64,000 nt of DNA. Origin: Sindora glabra (Eukaryota > Streptophyta > Magnoliopsida > Fabales > Fabaceae). Position 1 is the stretch's first letter; each line of letters starts with the position of its first letter. The translations under genes and the position numbers were made by a program. The notes beneath the pieces were generated by a model. The model was not told the DNA's origin. It searched no databases and worked only from the letters and a program-made list of their open reading frames with translations. The stretch covers positions 49,499,751-49,563,750 of the forward strand of contig CM035233.1 of the NCBI GenBank assembly GCA_020226215.1, written 5' to 3'. Shown here piece by piece: positions 1 to 10,886 of the stretch.

Positions 1-862
1 GATGTGGTAATGCTTGGTTGCAGCAATTAATGCCTTCTTACAATCAAACTCTTGTCCAATCTGTAAGTCCTCCATGCCATAATCATAGATTGGTTTCATT
101 ATTTTCAAAAATTCATTAGCATTCCTTACGGCATCCTAATCAATGTAAGAGAAGACAGCAGCTTGAGGGACACCGCTATGATGTCTGTGCAGCATTGTCA
201 CTCCTCACACACTGCGCTGGTACACTATCTCCATGTGTAGTTGCATGTTCTTCATCATCAGTGTCACGATCGTCACCGCTACTGCAAGACACCTCATCAT
301 TTTCAAAACCAGACTCTAGGTGGGCATCCATTAATATGGGATCAGCGGATTCTTCCCTTACGACTGGTAAGGCACTTGTTGCACCCATCATGGTATGTGA
401 TACATTTACTGGGAAAATACCTGCAACAGATGAGTCCAATGCAGGAGTATAACCTTCAGAAATGTGGAACTCAATTCCACCCGTGTAAGGAAGGCCTTCC
501 CGCACCATCGAACAGCTAGTACTGACATAGGCCGTTGGATCTTCGGGTGGTCTAGTTACTGGGACTCTTTCTTGTGAACCAAGGTTAGCAGCGTGCAGTT
601 CGGATGTGATCACCTCCACGTACAGTTCCATTGCTGTCATCGTCGAATGTTGTTCGTAGCTTGCTATGGCACATGCCAAGTCTTCATCGTCGTCCAATTC
701 GTATGCCATATACTGAGCCTCTGTTTGATGCTGTGGAAACTTGTAAATAATTTTCCCCACAGCTTGATCTTGGCGAAGCTTCAGTCGGGCATGAATTCTC
801 TCGCGCAAAACATCCATAGTGCTACATCCTCTCAATTTCAATGCCTTTAGGGGGAGGTCCAT
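1..862 (-). pseudogene. Degraded Mutator-like (MULE) transposase, N-terminal part
   Basis: The minus strand carries a 228-codon open stretch from an ATG at 862 to a stop at 176. It begins with a basic region containing CSTMDVLRERIHARLKL and continues into an acidic Ser/Asp-rich linker, as in the N-terminal part of plant MuDRA-like transposases. Below 176 the homology resumes in another frame with GMEDLQIGQEFDCKKALIAA, which matches the start of the MuDR DNA-binding domain (form 'GMxFxSxxxxxxAxxxY'). Between the two parts lie a frame change near 176-200 and an in-frame TAG at 136-138. The catalytic DDE domain and zinc finger would lie beyond the left edge. The gene is therefore partial and probably dead. 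Family assignment is from recognition of the domain style, not a search. Confidence 0.7.
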
Positions 863-3812
863 CGTACATTACCCCCATCGATCCCTCAATCATTGTACCA
901 TTTGAATATATAAAAGCAATTAAACTTTTCTTCATCTCATTATTTTTAGCTGCAAAATATTCACTGCAACCTCACAACCGACACATATTACCATATACAA
1001 TTTCTGTTCTTACAAACGAATGAACTAGTATTTAATATTATAAGTAAAAATAAATGAAATGTATTATTATTTTTGTAATGTATTTATTTAATAATACGTA
1101 ATAATTTAACCACACAAGCTAAACCCATTCCGACCTTTACAGCCGACATTTTGTTCCGACAAATTTTGATGCTATTTTTACACTCATTCATAATTTTTCA
1201 TACTTCATAAATTTTTAATGTTCACTTGGAAGTGTGATTTAGATAATTTAATTCTAATTCTTCTTTTTTTTGCATAAATTCTAATGTAATATAAATAAAT
1301 TATTACAAATAAAAATAAACTTATATTTGAAACAATGATTTCAATTTTCACTTACATGTACACTATTGAAAAAGGCTTAAAATTTAATTTTTTTTTGCTT
1401 AACAATTTTTCATATATAACAAACATATCATATAATAGGATATTTTTTTCCGACCAAGTAAATGTTATTTCTTTTTAAAACTATTATAATATTTAGTTAT
1501 ATAATCTTATTTATATTTTAATTTATCTTTTTCAATTGTCATTTTTTTATTTATTCTGCACAAATTATACTAATTAAATTGATTATATTTTTCAATACAC
1601 TACATTTTCTATTTCCACGAAAATTTCATCCCTTCACACCTATTACTAAACAGCAACTAAAATTATTTACACATTATTGTTTGTATATTTTTATGATTAT
1701 AACCATGAATTCTTTTTTACATATACTGACTTCGTCTAATACTTATATTACAGTACCTCCATATATATTTTAATACTTTTTTAATAAACTTATGTATAGT
1801 ATAATTTTTTCGAATATGTTTATTATTCTTGCATTCATAATATCTACCATTTAAATAGAAAAATATTCATATTTTTAATAACAATAACCTATTTTTTAAA
1901 GCTTCTGGTTACATCCACATATCCTAAAATTTTATTTTTATTACCTCTCTTATGGCATATTAAAATTTCACATGAAAAATTTTTCTAAATATAACTTTCA
2001 CCTAGACCCTAAAATCTATTTTAGAATGCATTTCTTTATCTCATTTGTTCTTCTTTTAATAGCACAACCTATCACAGTACATATAAATTTTTACAAATTT
2101 TTCATAAATCATAATTTCACATCTTAAATCATAATTTCATATCGTAAACCATAATAATTAATATAAAATAAAAAAACTCATATTATTTATATCATAATAT
2201 TCTAAACAAATTTCTCTACTACGATAAAAGATATTTTCATGATGACTAATAAAAATTATAATATAAGCACAAAATTTATAAAATATTAACCGATAAGTAT
2301 TAGGAAAAGCAAACAGAAAAAAACCTCTGCATAAATGAAAAATTTGTTAGATATTTTAATAACTTTAATCTCTAAGTAAAAATTGCTATATATTATTGTA
2401 TCATTAAAAAAATTATGCAAAAATCATACTAAATTAAATATACTTTACAAGATAATATATAAAAGGAACAAAAACAATAACATAGATAAAATTTTATTGA
2501 TTTATATTTGATTTTAAATATAGTGTTTGAATTTTATTATCAAGAAAATATTAATAAATTTTAAAAGAGATTTAATTTTTATTCTTAAATACTTTTATTA
2601 GAACTGGAATATAAAATTAATTATTTCAATTAACGCTTCCCATAACATTAATTTTTTAAAATTATTTTAAGATAAAAATAAAATATGTTACATTATGTCA
2701 ATATTATGTAATTATCTTATTATTTAAATCGTAAATAATATAAGTCAGAGTAAAAAAATTATAGCAAAATGAATTAAAAAAGAATAAGTGCTATGTGAAA
2801 GGCAAAGTAATAAGTGTTAAAAATTAAATATATAATTAATTAATTTTATTAAATAATTTATTTTATTATTAAAAATAATTTTATGTCCAGAAAAATATAT
2901 TGTATTATATTTATATTATTCAATATATTGCATTTGAACTTCTAATAGAATGATTGAAAAAAGAAAGGAGAAAAAAATAAACAAAGTAGATGAAGTGAAG
3001 AAAAATTAATGTACTAACTATAAACCCTTGTAAAAGTCTCAGTTGATGTATTTTAAATTTAAAACATAATATTCAAAAATTATTATCACTAAAAATTTCA
3101 TAAAATTTATATAAATAAAATTTAATTTAATTACTAAGTGTTTTTTTAAAAATTTAATATAAAATTAATTATTTTTAATAATAAATATATATTAAAGCTT
3201 TAATTTATTTAAAATATTATAATAAGCTAAAAATACATAACTTATTATATTTATGTTAATTAATGATGTTGATATTTTAAACCATAAACAATATGAGTAG
3301 ATATGAAAAGAATACAATAGAGTAAATAAGAAATAAACAATACGTACGATATAAAGTAATAAAAATTTTACTGTATAATAATTTAATTAATTAAATGAAT
3401 TACATAATTTATATAGAATACATTTATAATCAAAAAATTGATATATCTTACTGTTAAAAAATATTTGTGTATATGGTTTAAATACTATGTGTTAATAAAA
3501 AATAATTTCATAAATGTACAATAAAAAGGATAAAACAAATAGAAATAATGCATAAAATAGAGTCTTTACAAAATATCCTCAATTGATATTTACTTATTTT
3601 AACATATATTACTATAAAATTAATATAAAAATATTGATCAATAGGATAATATATCCTCGTAATAATCAACATATAACAAAAAATAATCTTATTTTTATCA
3701 TATCCTATATCCTAAAATATTTCATATTTTAAAAATATCTAAACATAATTTTTACTTACATTGTAAATTTTATTTTAAGACACTTTCCTTTATCCCCTTT
3801 GTTCTTCTTTTA
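863..3812. other. AT-rich, gene-free, repeat-derived DNA
   Basis: No coding region is credible here; stops are frequent in all frames. A stretch at about 1955-2300 resembles the segment at about 3700-4003: both contain a TTTGTTCTTCTTTTAA-type motif followed by a 'tatcaca...cataaatt' block and an 'actaataaaaattataatat' type ending. This suggests that the downstream tandem unit occurs here once more. It may be internal sequence of the MULE whose transposase lies to the left, but I see no terminal inverted repeat that proves it. Confidence 0.5.
2620..3500. repeat. Degenerate AT-rich repeat units (~215-290 bp)
   Basis: Blocks starting near 2660, 2875 and 3170 share a loose order of motifs: an 'aaaataaaatat' run, a 'tattatatttatattatt' type run, a 'gaa/gaacc ... 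taaataatataa' block, then a purine-rich piece. The same order of motifs recurs at about 53090-53760. Divergence is high, so unit borders are approximate. Confidence 0.4.
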
Positions 3813-4340
3813 AAATCACAAACTATCACAAATCATACAAATTTGTTCAATTTTTTTCCTAAATTCTATATCATAATTTCACAGCATTAATCATAATAAT
3901 CAACATAAAATAAAAAATTTTCCCCCAATGTGAAATATATTTTTATAATAACTAATAAAAATTATAATATAAATACACAAATTATAGAAATACTAACCAG
4001 TAAAAATCACAAACTATCACAGATCATATAAATTTGTACAAATTTTTTCTAAATCCTAAATCATAATTTCAAATCATAAATCATAATAATTAACATAAAA
4101 TAAAAAATCATCTCCTACTGTAAAATATATTCTCATAATAACTAATAAAAATTATAATATATATACGAAAATTATAAAAAAACTAACCAATACAAATCAC
4201 AAAGCAATTATAGATCATATAAATTTTTACAAACTTTTCCTAAATCTTATATTATTTTTTCATATCATAAATCATAATAATCAACATAGAATAAAAATTT
4301 TCCTACCATTATAAATATAAAAATTATAAAAATACTAACC
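3813..4340. repeat. Tandem repeat, ~190-bp unit, nearly three copies
   Basis: Units begin at 3813, 4004 and 4194 with AAATCACAAACTATCACA or a variant, giving periods of 191 and 190 bp. Each holds 'cctaaat', 'cataatttca', 'aatcataataatcaacata' and 'actaataaaaattataatat' type blocks and ends with 'actaacca'. The third copy is shortened and ends at about 4340. Confidence 0.75.
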
Positions 4341-4584
4341 AAGGAAGAGCAAGGAAAGAGAATCGGATTTACTCCAAAGAACAAAATGTTGCCGGATGAA
4401 ATGCACAGAAGTAAGAAAGGATGAAGATTTGTGAATGAAAATATAAAAAATATTGTGAACAGTTGTAAGAAGGGAATAATGGCTACGAAGAGGCTCGGAA
4501 GAGTGGCTGCGAAGAGGCTCCAAATCAAGGTTTTCTGGTGCTGCACTGCGAGGAGGGGAGGGGAGGGGGTATTTAAAGGGAAGA

Positions 4585-4771
4585 AGGCGCCAAGTGAAAT
4601 AGCGCCTCCCAGAAAATTAAAATTGGAAGGCGCCTTTCAACATGGCGCCTTTAAGTAAATTTGAATTTTTAATTTGCTTAAAAGCGCCATGTTGAAAGGC
4701 GCCTGGAGGCGCCTTTCAACATGGTGCCTTCAAGGCATTTCACGCACAAAGGCACCATGTTGAAAGGCGCC
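4585..4771. repeat. Cluster of GGCGCC-flanked alternating inverted repeats
   Basis: A ~21-bp word beginning GGCGCCTTTCAACATGG and ending in GCC occurs four times in alternating orientation: forward at 4629-4649, reverse at 4684-4703, forward at 4708-4728 and reverse at 4751-4771. Two of the copies carry GGTGCC or GGCACC in place of one GGCGCC. More GCGCC words lie at 4585-4610 and 4800. The local G+C is far above the surroundings. The copies can pair into several alternative stem-loops. I know of no gene function for it; it is most likely part of a transposable element. Confidence 0.85.
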
Positions 4772-5050
4772 TTCAGTGCCCGATGACGCCACTTTGCCTG
4801 GCGCCCTGTGTATTTTGGTAAATACTTTCAAAATCGTAATAAAATAAAAAAAGTTTATAAAATAACCGTATTTCGGTATTTTAGCCTTAGTTTGCAGTGG
4901 AGTAGTTTTGATGGCATTTTGTTTTCAAATTTTTAAAAAGGTGATTTTTATTCATTTTCATTCAGGACTTTCTAGTGCTTAAAAGTTTTGTTCAAAGCTC
5001 TTGACCTTCTACATCCCCCTCCACATATTCCTGAGCCTTTAAAGGTTGTT

Positions 5051-5644
5051 GGATAAATTACACTCACCTTCCTTCTAATTTAACTTAATTATACTTGCAT
5101 TTTTCTCTTTTTACAAATTGGGTAACTTACATTCCTTTCTCTTGAATTTTAGGTTAATTATATCAAAACTCTTCTATTTTAAAAAATATACACTTATCTC
5201 TCCCATTTTTTTTAACAATAGAGGAGTTGGTTTAAATAAAAAAGGAAAGAAGATGAGTATATATAAAAAGGAAATATTAGCATATATTTTTATCAATATG
5301 CAAATGTAATTATATAAAATTTTAGGGAAAGTAAATGTAATATAAATGGAATAGATTATAATACATCATTGATATAGTGGTGTACCACTATATCACCAAA
5401 CCTAACTATACATTAGATTTATTTTTTTTTAAAATCAAATCTAATACATGTTAACAATCAAATCCAGTGATATATCGATATACACCACTATATTAGTGAT
5501 GTATCATAATCATCTTTGATATAAATATGCAGTATCCTCCTTTGTCTTAAAAAAAAAATAAGAGAAGTGGGTGTAAATCTTTTAAAATAAAAAAGTGCAA
5601 GTGTAATTTGGTTAAACTGTTAAGGATGTAAATGTAATTTGGCC
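5051..5644. mobile_element. MITE-like element with long imperfect inverted repeats
   Basis: The left end (GGATAAATTACACTCACC...) matches the reverse complement of the right end (GGCCAAATTACATTTACATC...) for about 60 bp, including a shared TACTTGCA/CACTTGCA block. No open reading frame is present. The target-site duplication is not clear. A second, smaller inverted-repeat element sits in the middle. Confidence 0.6.
5354..5511. mobile_element. Short MITE nested in a larger one
   Basis: The left end GATTATAATACATCATTG and the reverse complement of the right end (GATTATGATACATCACTA) match and continue through ATATAGTGGTGTA, giving inverted repeats of about 45 bp around a short AT-rich loop. The length is 158 bp. 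A transcript would fold into a long hairpin. No obvious target duplication could be assigned. Confidence 0.75.
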
Positions 5645-5981
5645 TAATGTTAACATCACCATGTAAAGAACTGCATGTCTAGCCGTCTAGGTTCTGTTAA
5701 GCTGCAAAAACGTTGTATTTATTCAAAATGATAAATTGCACTTTCCCTTTAAGATACATAATTCATGAAAGATTTGAGTTTAATCTAATTAGGACCCATT
5801 GATGTTTCCAGTTATGGACCACAAACTTAAAGTACTTGGCTTTGATGTTTCCCCACTATCCTAACTTCTTTCGAATCTTAATGGATTTTGGGGACTATTT
5901 GTAATTAGCTTTTCTATCACCATGACCTATTTGGTTTGGCTTTCTTATACTGTCTCTGCAAATGTTGTGCTCCAACAAATT

Positions 5982-6014
5982 GAGAGAGAGGGAGGGAGGG
6001 AGGGAGGGAGGGAG
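5982..6014. repeat. Microsatellite (GA)n/(GGGA)n
   Basis: A GAGAGAGA run passes directly into repeated GGGA units. Confidence 0.95.
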
Positions 6015-6115
6015 AAACAGAAAGCTTTGGGTCTTTCACTTAATTAATGCAATTTGATATTAATGAGCATATATACCACATATATTAATGACGTGACTAG
6101 GCTCTGAAAAGTTGG

Positions 6116-6277
6116 GAAAATTTTTTGGTGTTAGTATTAAAAACTTAATGTTACTTTCGTACATTTTTTTACTAGTGTATTAATTTTCCTATCAAAATTA
6201 GTTGCAAGATACATCTCAAAATTTGTACGAGAGTAATACTAAATTTTCAATACTAATATAACATTAAAAAATTTTCC
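6116..6277. mobile_element. Short MITE
   Basis: The left end GAAAATTTTTTGGTGTTAG and the reverse complement of the right end (GGAAAATTTTTTAATGTTA) are inverted repeats. The similarity extends inward through 'tagtattaaaa' and 'ttac[t]ttcgtaca' blocks. The length is about 160 bp and there is no coding capacity. Confidence 0.7.
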
Positions 6278-6926
6278 GAAGCTTATCACACAATAGAATC
6301 ATTTAAGGACCAACTGTCAGTCTTAGACAAACAATTATAGGATATTTAGTGGATGATATTATTTGACCCCAATATATGGCATTGGTTGAAATGGGAAGGA
6401 ATAGTAAGATATGACCTCTTAATAATATTCCTTATGAATCTTCTTATATCACCCTTTTCTCTTCAATTTTCCTCATTAATCTTTAGTTTACTGTTGGGGA
6501 AGCATTATTCTCGCAGAAAGACAATCTCAAACTCCAACCAGATTCTCAAGTGCAGAACTTAATTATTCTCATCTAAGGGCCACAAAAAATGGGTTCTCTA
6601 TTCCCACTTAGTTCTTTCATAGTTGGATGCTTTTCAAGATTGAGGAAGACAGTTGTAACGTATGATCAAAGCATTATTATTTTATACGAAATTTTAATTA
6701 TTAATGTTTATGTTATAAACCAACTGCGGTCTAGATTTCTTGTCACTTGTATAGAGAGAGCCATTTTTCCTTTTTAATGAAAGCTTGGAAGTAAAATGGG
6801 TTGTTTCATTCCAAAATCAAGTAATAACACTGGCTTTTTGAAGACTTACAGTGGTCAAAGATAACAAACCTTACTAGCAATCCAAGAGCTTGAAACTTAA
6901 TATACTCATAAACTCACTCTCTATTC

Positions 6927-7101
6927 ATTTTTTTTTTTTTTTGGTGAAATACCAAGTGGGGAACCATTATTGAAATTAAAGCGTTAACTGATTTTTCTCC
7001 TCTTTAACAAATGTCATGTTTGAGATTCAAACATTTATCCACTGATAAATAAAGTTCATTTAAGATCAATATATTTTCTACTAAGGTAATATCTTATTAG
7101 T
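6927..7101 (-). mobile_element. tRNA-derived SINE (minus strand)
   Basis: Read on the minus strand, the unit contains a box-B-like GTTTGAATCTC and ends in a run of about 15 A (poly-T at 6928-6942 on the plus strand). The flanks carry a 16-bp direct repeat with two mismatches: AACTCACTCTCTATTC at 6911-6926 and AACTCATTCTCTCTTC at 7102-7117. A long target duplication, an A tail, short length and an internal Pol III box are hallmarks of a SINE. Box A is degraded. Confidence 0.65.
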
Positions 7102-7158
7102 AACTCATTCTCTCTTCTCTTAATTTGCTAATGTTTCACGTTCCAAAATTCTCTTATC

Positions 7159-7496
7159 TTGTATTTGGATTTGGAAATTAGAGTTGTTAATTTGATTATC
7201 AAGAAATTTAAATTCTACAATTAGAAATATTCTGTTTAACAATAGATAAGCAAAATTTATTAATTATTTAAGCATTATAAATGAAAATTTTAAATTATGA
7301 AATTTGATATTTTAAATCTAATTAAAATAGACGTTATTCTAAAATTTCACATTTATTTTTGAAGCCATCACATTGACTATTATTCTTTATCCATGAGAAC
7401 TAACTAAAATTATCCCCATTCAATTCAATTATTGAAATTGAATTGTGCAAAACTTCAAAATTTTCAATATTTACCAAATGTTTTATCTAAATACAA
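7159..7496. mobile_element. MITE-like TIR element
   Basis: The left end TTGTATTTGGAT and the reverse complement of the right end (TTGTATTTAGAT) are inverted repeats around 338 bp of non-coding AT-rich DNA. Similar ends occur at 42143-42630. The target duplication is unresolved. Confidence 0.5.
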
Positions 7497-8663
7497 TATT
7501 AAGAAATGCCTGAATTAGGCCATTCACAGTCCCTTCCATGCCACGGTTCCCATGCTCGATTTAATATCCTAGGGAAATGCTGAAGAGGTTGTCATAAACG
7601 ATTGAAAAAGATATAGTTCTCCACCATGACTTAAATTTCAGGATGCTTATAATATATGCACATTCATAAAATGGGAGTGCCAGAATATGATTCCATCCAG
7701 GAGAACCGAACTATATAAAGTGCATAGATATTAGATAATAAGCTAAGACCAGAATTCAAGAAAAGTTATTTTGCATATATAGCGACAGAAGATACATCCA
7801 AGTGAATGAAAAAAATGTCATTTTGAACAGACTGCCGTGCACAAGGCTTACAATTCAAGGGAGTTCTGTATAATTTACTGACAAAGTAAGCAAAGGAAGA
7901 GAGTCAGTCAGAATTAATAACTATGAATTAATCTCTTATACAAAAATACAAATTACTATTATCAAATTGTGTCATATATGTAGCATATAATGCATCACTA
8001 GTTCAAGAGTTGGCAGTCCAAAATCTTGTACTCAATCTTATAAGATTATATTGCAAGTTAATGAAAACAGCTAATCTAAGAAATTCAATTCAAAAAGTCA
8101 TATCATGCAAGCTAGTCATTATGTGAAGCACCTCACCTCCTAGAGAAAAGAACGAGTTGAATTTGCCAGAAAAAATGGCAACGGATAGGTGAAATTGTAT
8201 TATCACAGAAATGTAAGTGAGTTAGGTTGGCTGCAACTCATATCACAAAATAATAAAATCTAATATTTATCAGTGAAAAGAAGTTCATAAATAAACTTCC
8301 TTTCCTCATTTTAATTCGGACTTCTCGCATGAGAGAGGACTTTCCAAATATAACAACACCTGAAACGTATTGGTCATCAATGATATGCTAACGTGATCCT
8401 TTCTGCTAGGGTTTATTCGTTTCATTTGCTCAACATTTTTTCATGTGTTTTGATTTCATGACAAAACCATTATTGTCTTTTGTTTCGTGTTTCCATATGG
8501 AGAGAAGCAAAGAACTAAACATCATGTTAAGTGGACATGAAAACCAGCATGTCATGCCCTCCATAAACATATACCGACGTAAGAGGTACTCATCCCTTCG
8601 GATTTTCTACAGTGTATAGATTCTAAATTATAGTAAATGACATGTGTGACTCATCAATCAAAT
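7497..8663. other. Intergenic stretch, no gene seen
   Basis: Somewhat less AT-rich than its neighbours, but no open frame, splice pattern or repeat that I can recognise. Confidence 0.5.
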
Positions 8664-8701
8664 TTCATTGTAGTTTAGTGGGTTAGAATATTCGGCTCTC
8701 A
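8664..8701 (+). other. tRNA-Glu 5'-half copy (tRNA fragment)
   Basis: This 38-nt stretch matches the first half of the intact tRNA-Glu at 14988-15060, from the acceptor 5' strand (TTCATTG for TCCGTTG) through the D arm (GGGTTAGAATATTCGGCT) to the anticodon (CTC at 8698-8700). About six positions differ. It stops abruptly one base after the anticodon, and a run of T follows. The T arm is missing, so no functional tRNA can be made. It could be a tRNA pseudogene half, the head of a decayed SINE, or a reverse-transcribed tRNA half. Confidence 0.55.
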
Positions 8702-8905
8702 GTGAAATTTTTTTTTTTCAAAGTGAAAAATTTTTTAATCACAAAATATAAAGATAACATATTATTTATTAATTTATATATAAGTAAATAAAATTCTTTT
8801 ATAAAAGATATCTTCCATAAAACAAACAAAATCTAAAGGTTTACCTAGTTACCTCTACAATTATTAGATATGGCAACCTTACATCTTGTAATAAGTACAC
8901 ATAAT

Positions 8906-10088
8906 CATAGTTTTTAAAATTAGATTAGTTACTAAATCGGATAGATTAGTGATTTATTGGTTGACCAATTTAATCATTGATTTATTGGTTGAATTGATTT
9001 TAAATAAAAAATGTAAGCTATATATTAAAAATATTAATTATATGTATATACATATATACATACGTACCCATTAGTATTGGAAATGACAATTTGACTCCTA
9101 CCTAATAGGTATTCTCAATTTTTACCATTCGGATAGAAGTATGAAGTTTTGAAAATGGATATAGATAAAGGGAAGGGAATTATTGTGAGAATTTTATTGG
9201 ATGCATGTATGGGTATAAGAATTATACTACCCAACCCTCCTCATACCTATATTATATAATATATAATTAAATTATATATAATAACATATATTTATATATA
9301 AACTTGATCTATAATAAAAAGAAATTTTAAAATTATATATATAATCAATTAATCTAAATATAAAAAAATTAAAGATAAATTTTAACAAAAGGATCCATGT
9401 TATTTATTATTATATTAGTATTATTAGAATTTTCAAATAACTATTATTTTATTAAAAATAATAAGATAAATTATAAATGAAAAAATAGGATATTGATTTT
9501 TTTATTTTTAAATTATATTAGGATATAAACAAAATATACATCATTTAAATGAAATAGAAAGATTCAAATATCTGATAGGGATGGAAATAGATACTAAAAA
9601 CTTTACTTATGTGGGTATAAGGACGAAAAAGAGCAGAATATTTCAAAATGAGAATGAATATAGGAAGTTTAATCTCTTAACCACATCCTTCCTATCACTA
9701 TTCCTAATTAGTATTGTATATTCATAATAACAAGTTATAATAAAATTAAAAAATTAATACAACATAGGTTAATGATATAAACAAATAAATAATAAAATAT
9801 AAATAATATAATAATAATTTATGCTAGAAATATTTTTAAAAAATATAAATTTAATTGATCTAAAATTGTAAAGGTGTTACACCCTAATTATTGTAAAATT
9901 ATAAAATTTTTATTTTTTAAATATATAAATTTTGTAATGAATTGGTTTGCTAGTTTGCACTTATTCTATTTAGTTCATACTAATTCACACAAATTTTTTA
10001 TCTGATACTTCTAATCAAATTGGCTCATTAGTCAATTCATTAGTTTATGGGTTCAACTAGTCAATTTGATCCAATTTTTAAAACTATG
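8906..10088. mobile_element. Non-autonomous TIR element of ~1.2 kb
   Basis: The left end CATAGTTTTTAAAATTAGAT and the reverse complement of the right end (CATAGTTTTTAAAAATTGGA) form clear terminal inverted repeats. Imperfect subterminal similarity follows on both sides ('tattggttga' type words). There is no coding capacity. The target duplication is not clear. A second element is nested inside. Confidence 0.6.
9078..9706. mobile_element. hAT-type non-autonomous element, nested
   Basis: A perfect 8-bp direct repeat ATTAGTAT flanks the unit (9070-9077 and 9707-9714), the duplication length typical of hAT transposition. The ends TGGAAATGAC... and TAGGAATAGTG... (reverse complement of the right end) are imperfect inverted repeats. 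The 629-bp interior is AT-rich and non-coding. It lies inside the TIR element at 8906-10088, so it inserted later. Confidence 0.7.
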
Positions 10089-10765
10089 CATGTAGTAATA
10101 GTACTATACTTTTCCAAAATAAGATTGAGAGTTATTAGTTAGTGTACTTATATATAAATTTTCTTTTATTGATGTTAACAAAAAGCAAGATTTGAAAGTT
10201 AGCAAAAAAATTGTTTAAATAATTATGTAATACCTTAAAGTAATATTTAAAATTTTATGAGTTTTAATTCCTTAAAGTATTTGTTTTAAATGAAAAAATA
10301 AACGAATTTTATTTATTCAATTAATATTCAGTTTTTAATTTCTTTTCCTTTTTTAAACTTTTGAGGTATTAATATGATATTAATGATAATATTTAAATTA
10401 TATTTAATTAGTTAGTGTTAATTCAATGCTTGTTTAAATATTTTCTAGAAGAATTTTCTTACAAGTTGAAAATAATTCTAATAATTATGAGTGAAAAGAT
10501 TTATGAAATTAAATGTTATAATGGATAAATTATTTTTAAAAATTGTGAAAGCTTGAAATATTTATTTTTAGAGCTTTCAAATTTATCAAACCATTACAAA
10601 AATATCAAGAAAAGATTGGAAATGTGTGAGTTAGGAATTTAATGAAAATAAGTTTTTAAAATAGATAGATGGCTATAATTAACTTCAGTTGAAATGGAAG
10701 GTTAAGATCTCATAATAGAAATGAGCTTAGGTAGCGCAAGAAGCATCGAATTAAAATCAAAAGCT

Positions 10766-10886
10766 CTTTTATTTTCCCTTTCTTTCCTCCCTACTTAGCA
10801 TTTCCCTTTCTCGTTCTACCTAACTCTCTCTCTTTCTTTTTTCTCTCTATTTTCTTCTCCTTCCCGATCTCTCTCTCTTTCCCTCA
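10766..10886. repeat. CT-rich tract
   Basis: About 120 bp are dominated by C and T on the plus strand, with several CTCTCTCT runs. Such tracts occur in plant 5' leaders and LTRs; no transcript start can be deduced here. Confidence 0.8.

Noticed and set aside
3813..4340. CRISPR-like array
   Set aside because: The units are ~190 bp contiguous tandem repeats without spacers, in a plant nuclear context.
4265..4546. 93-codon minus-strand frame with a Phe/Leu/Ile-rich text
   Set aside because: The hydrophobic text is what AT-rich repeat DNA gives by chance; it runs across the tandem array border.
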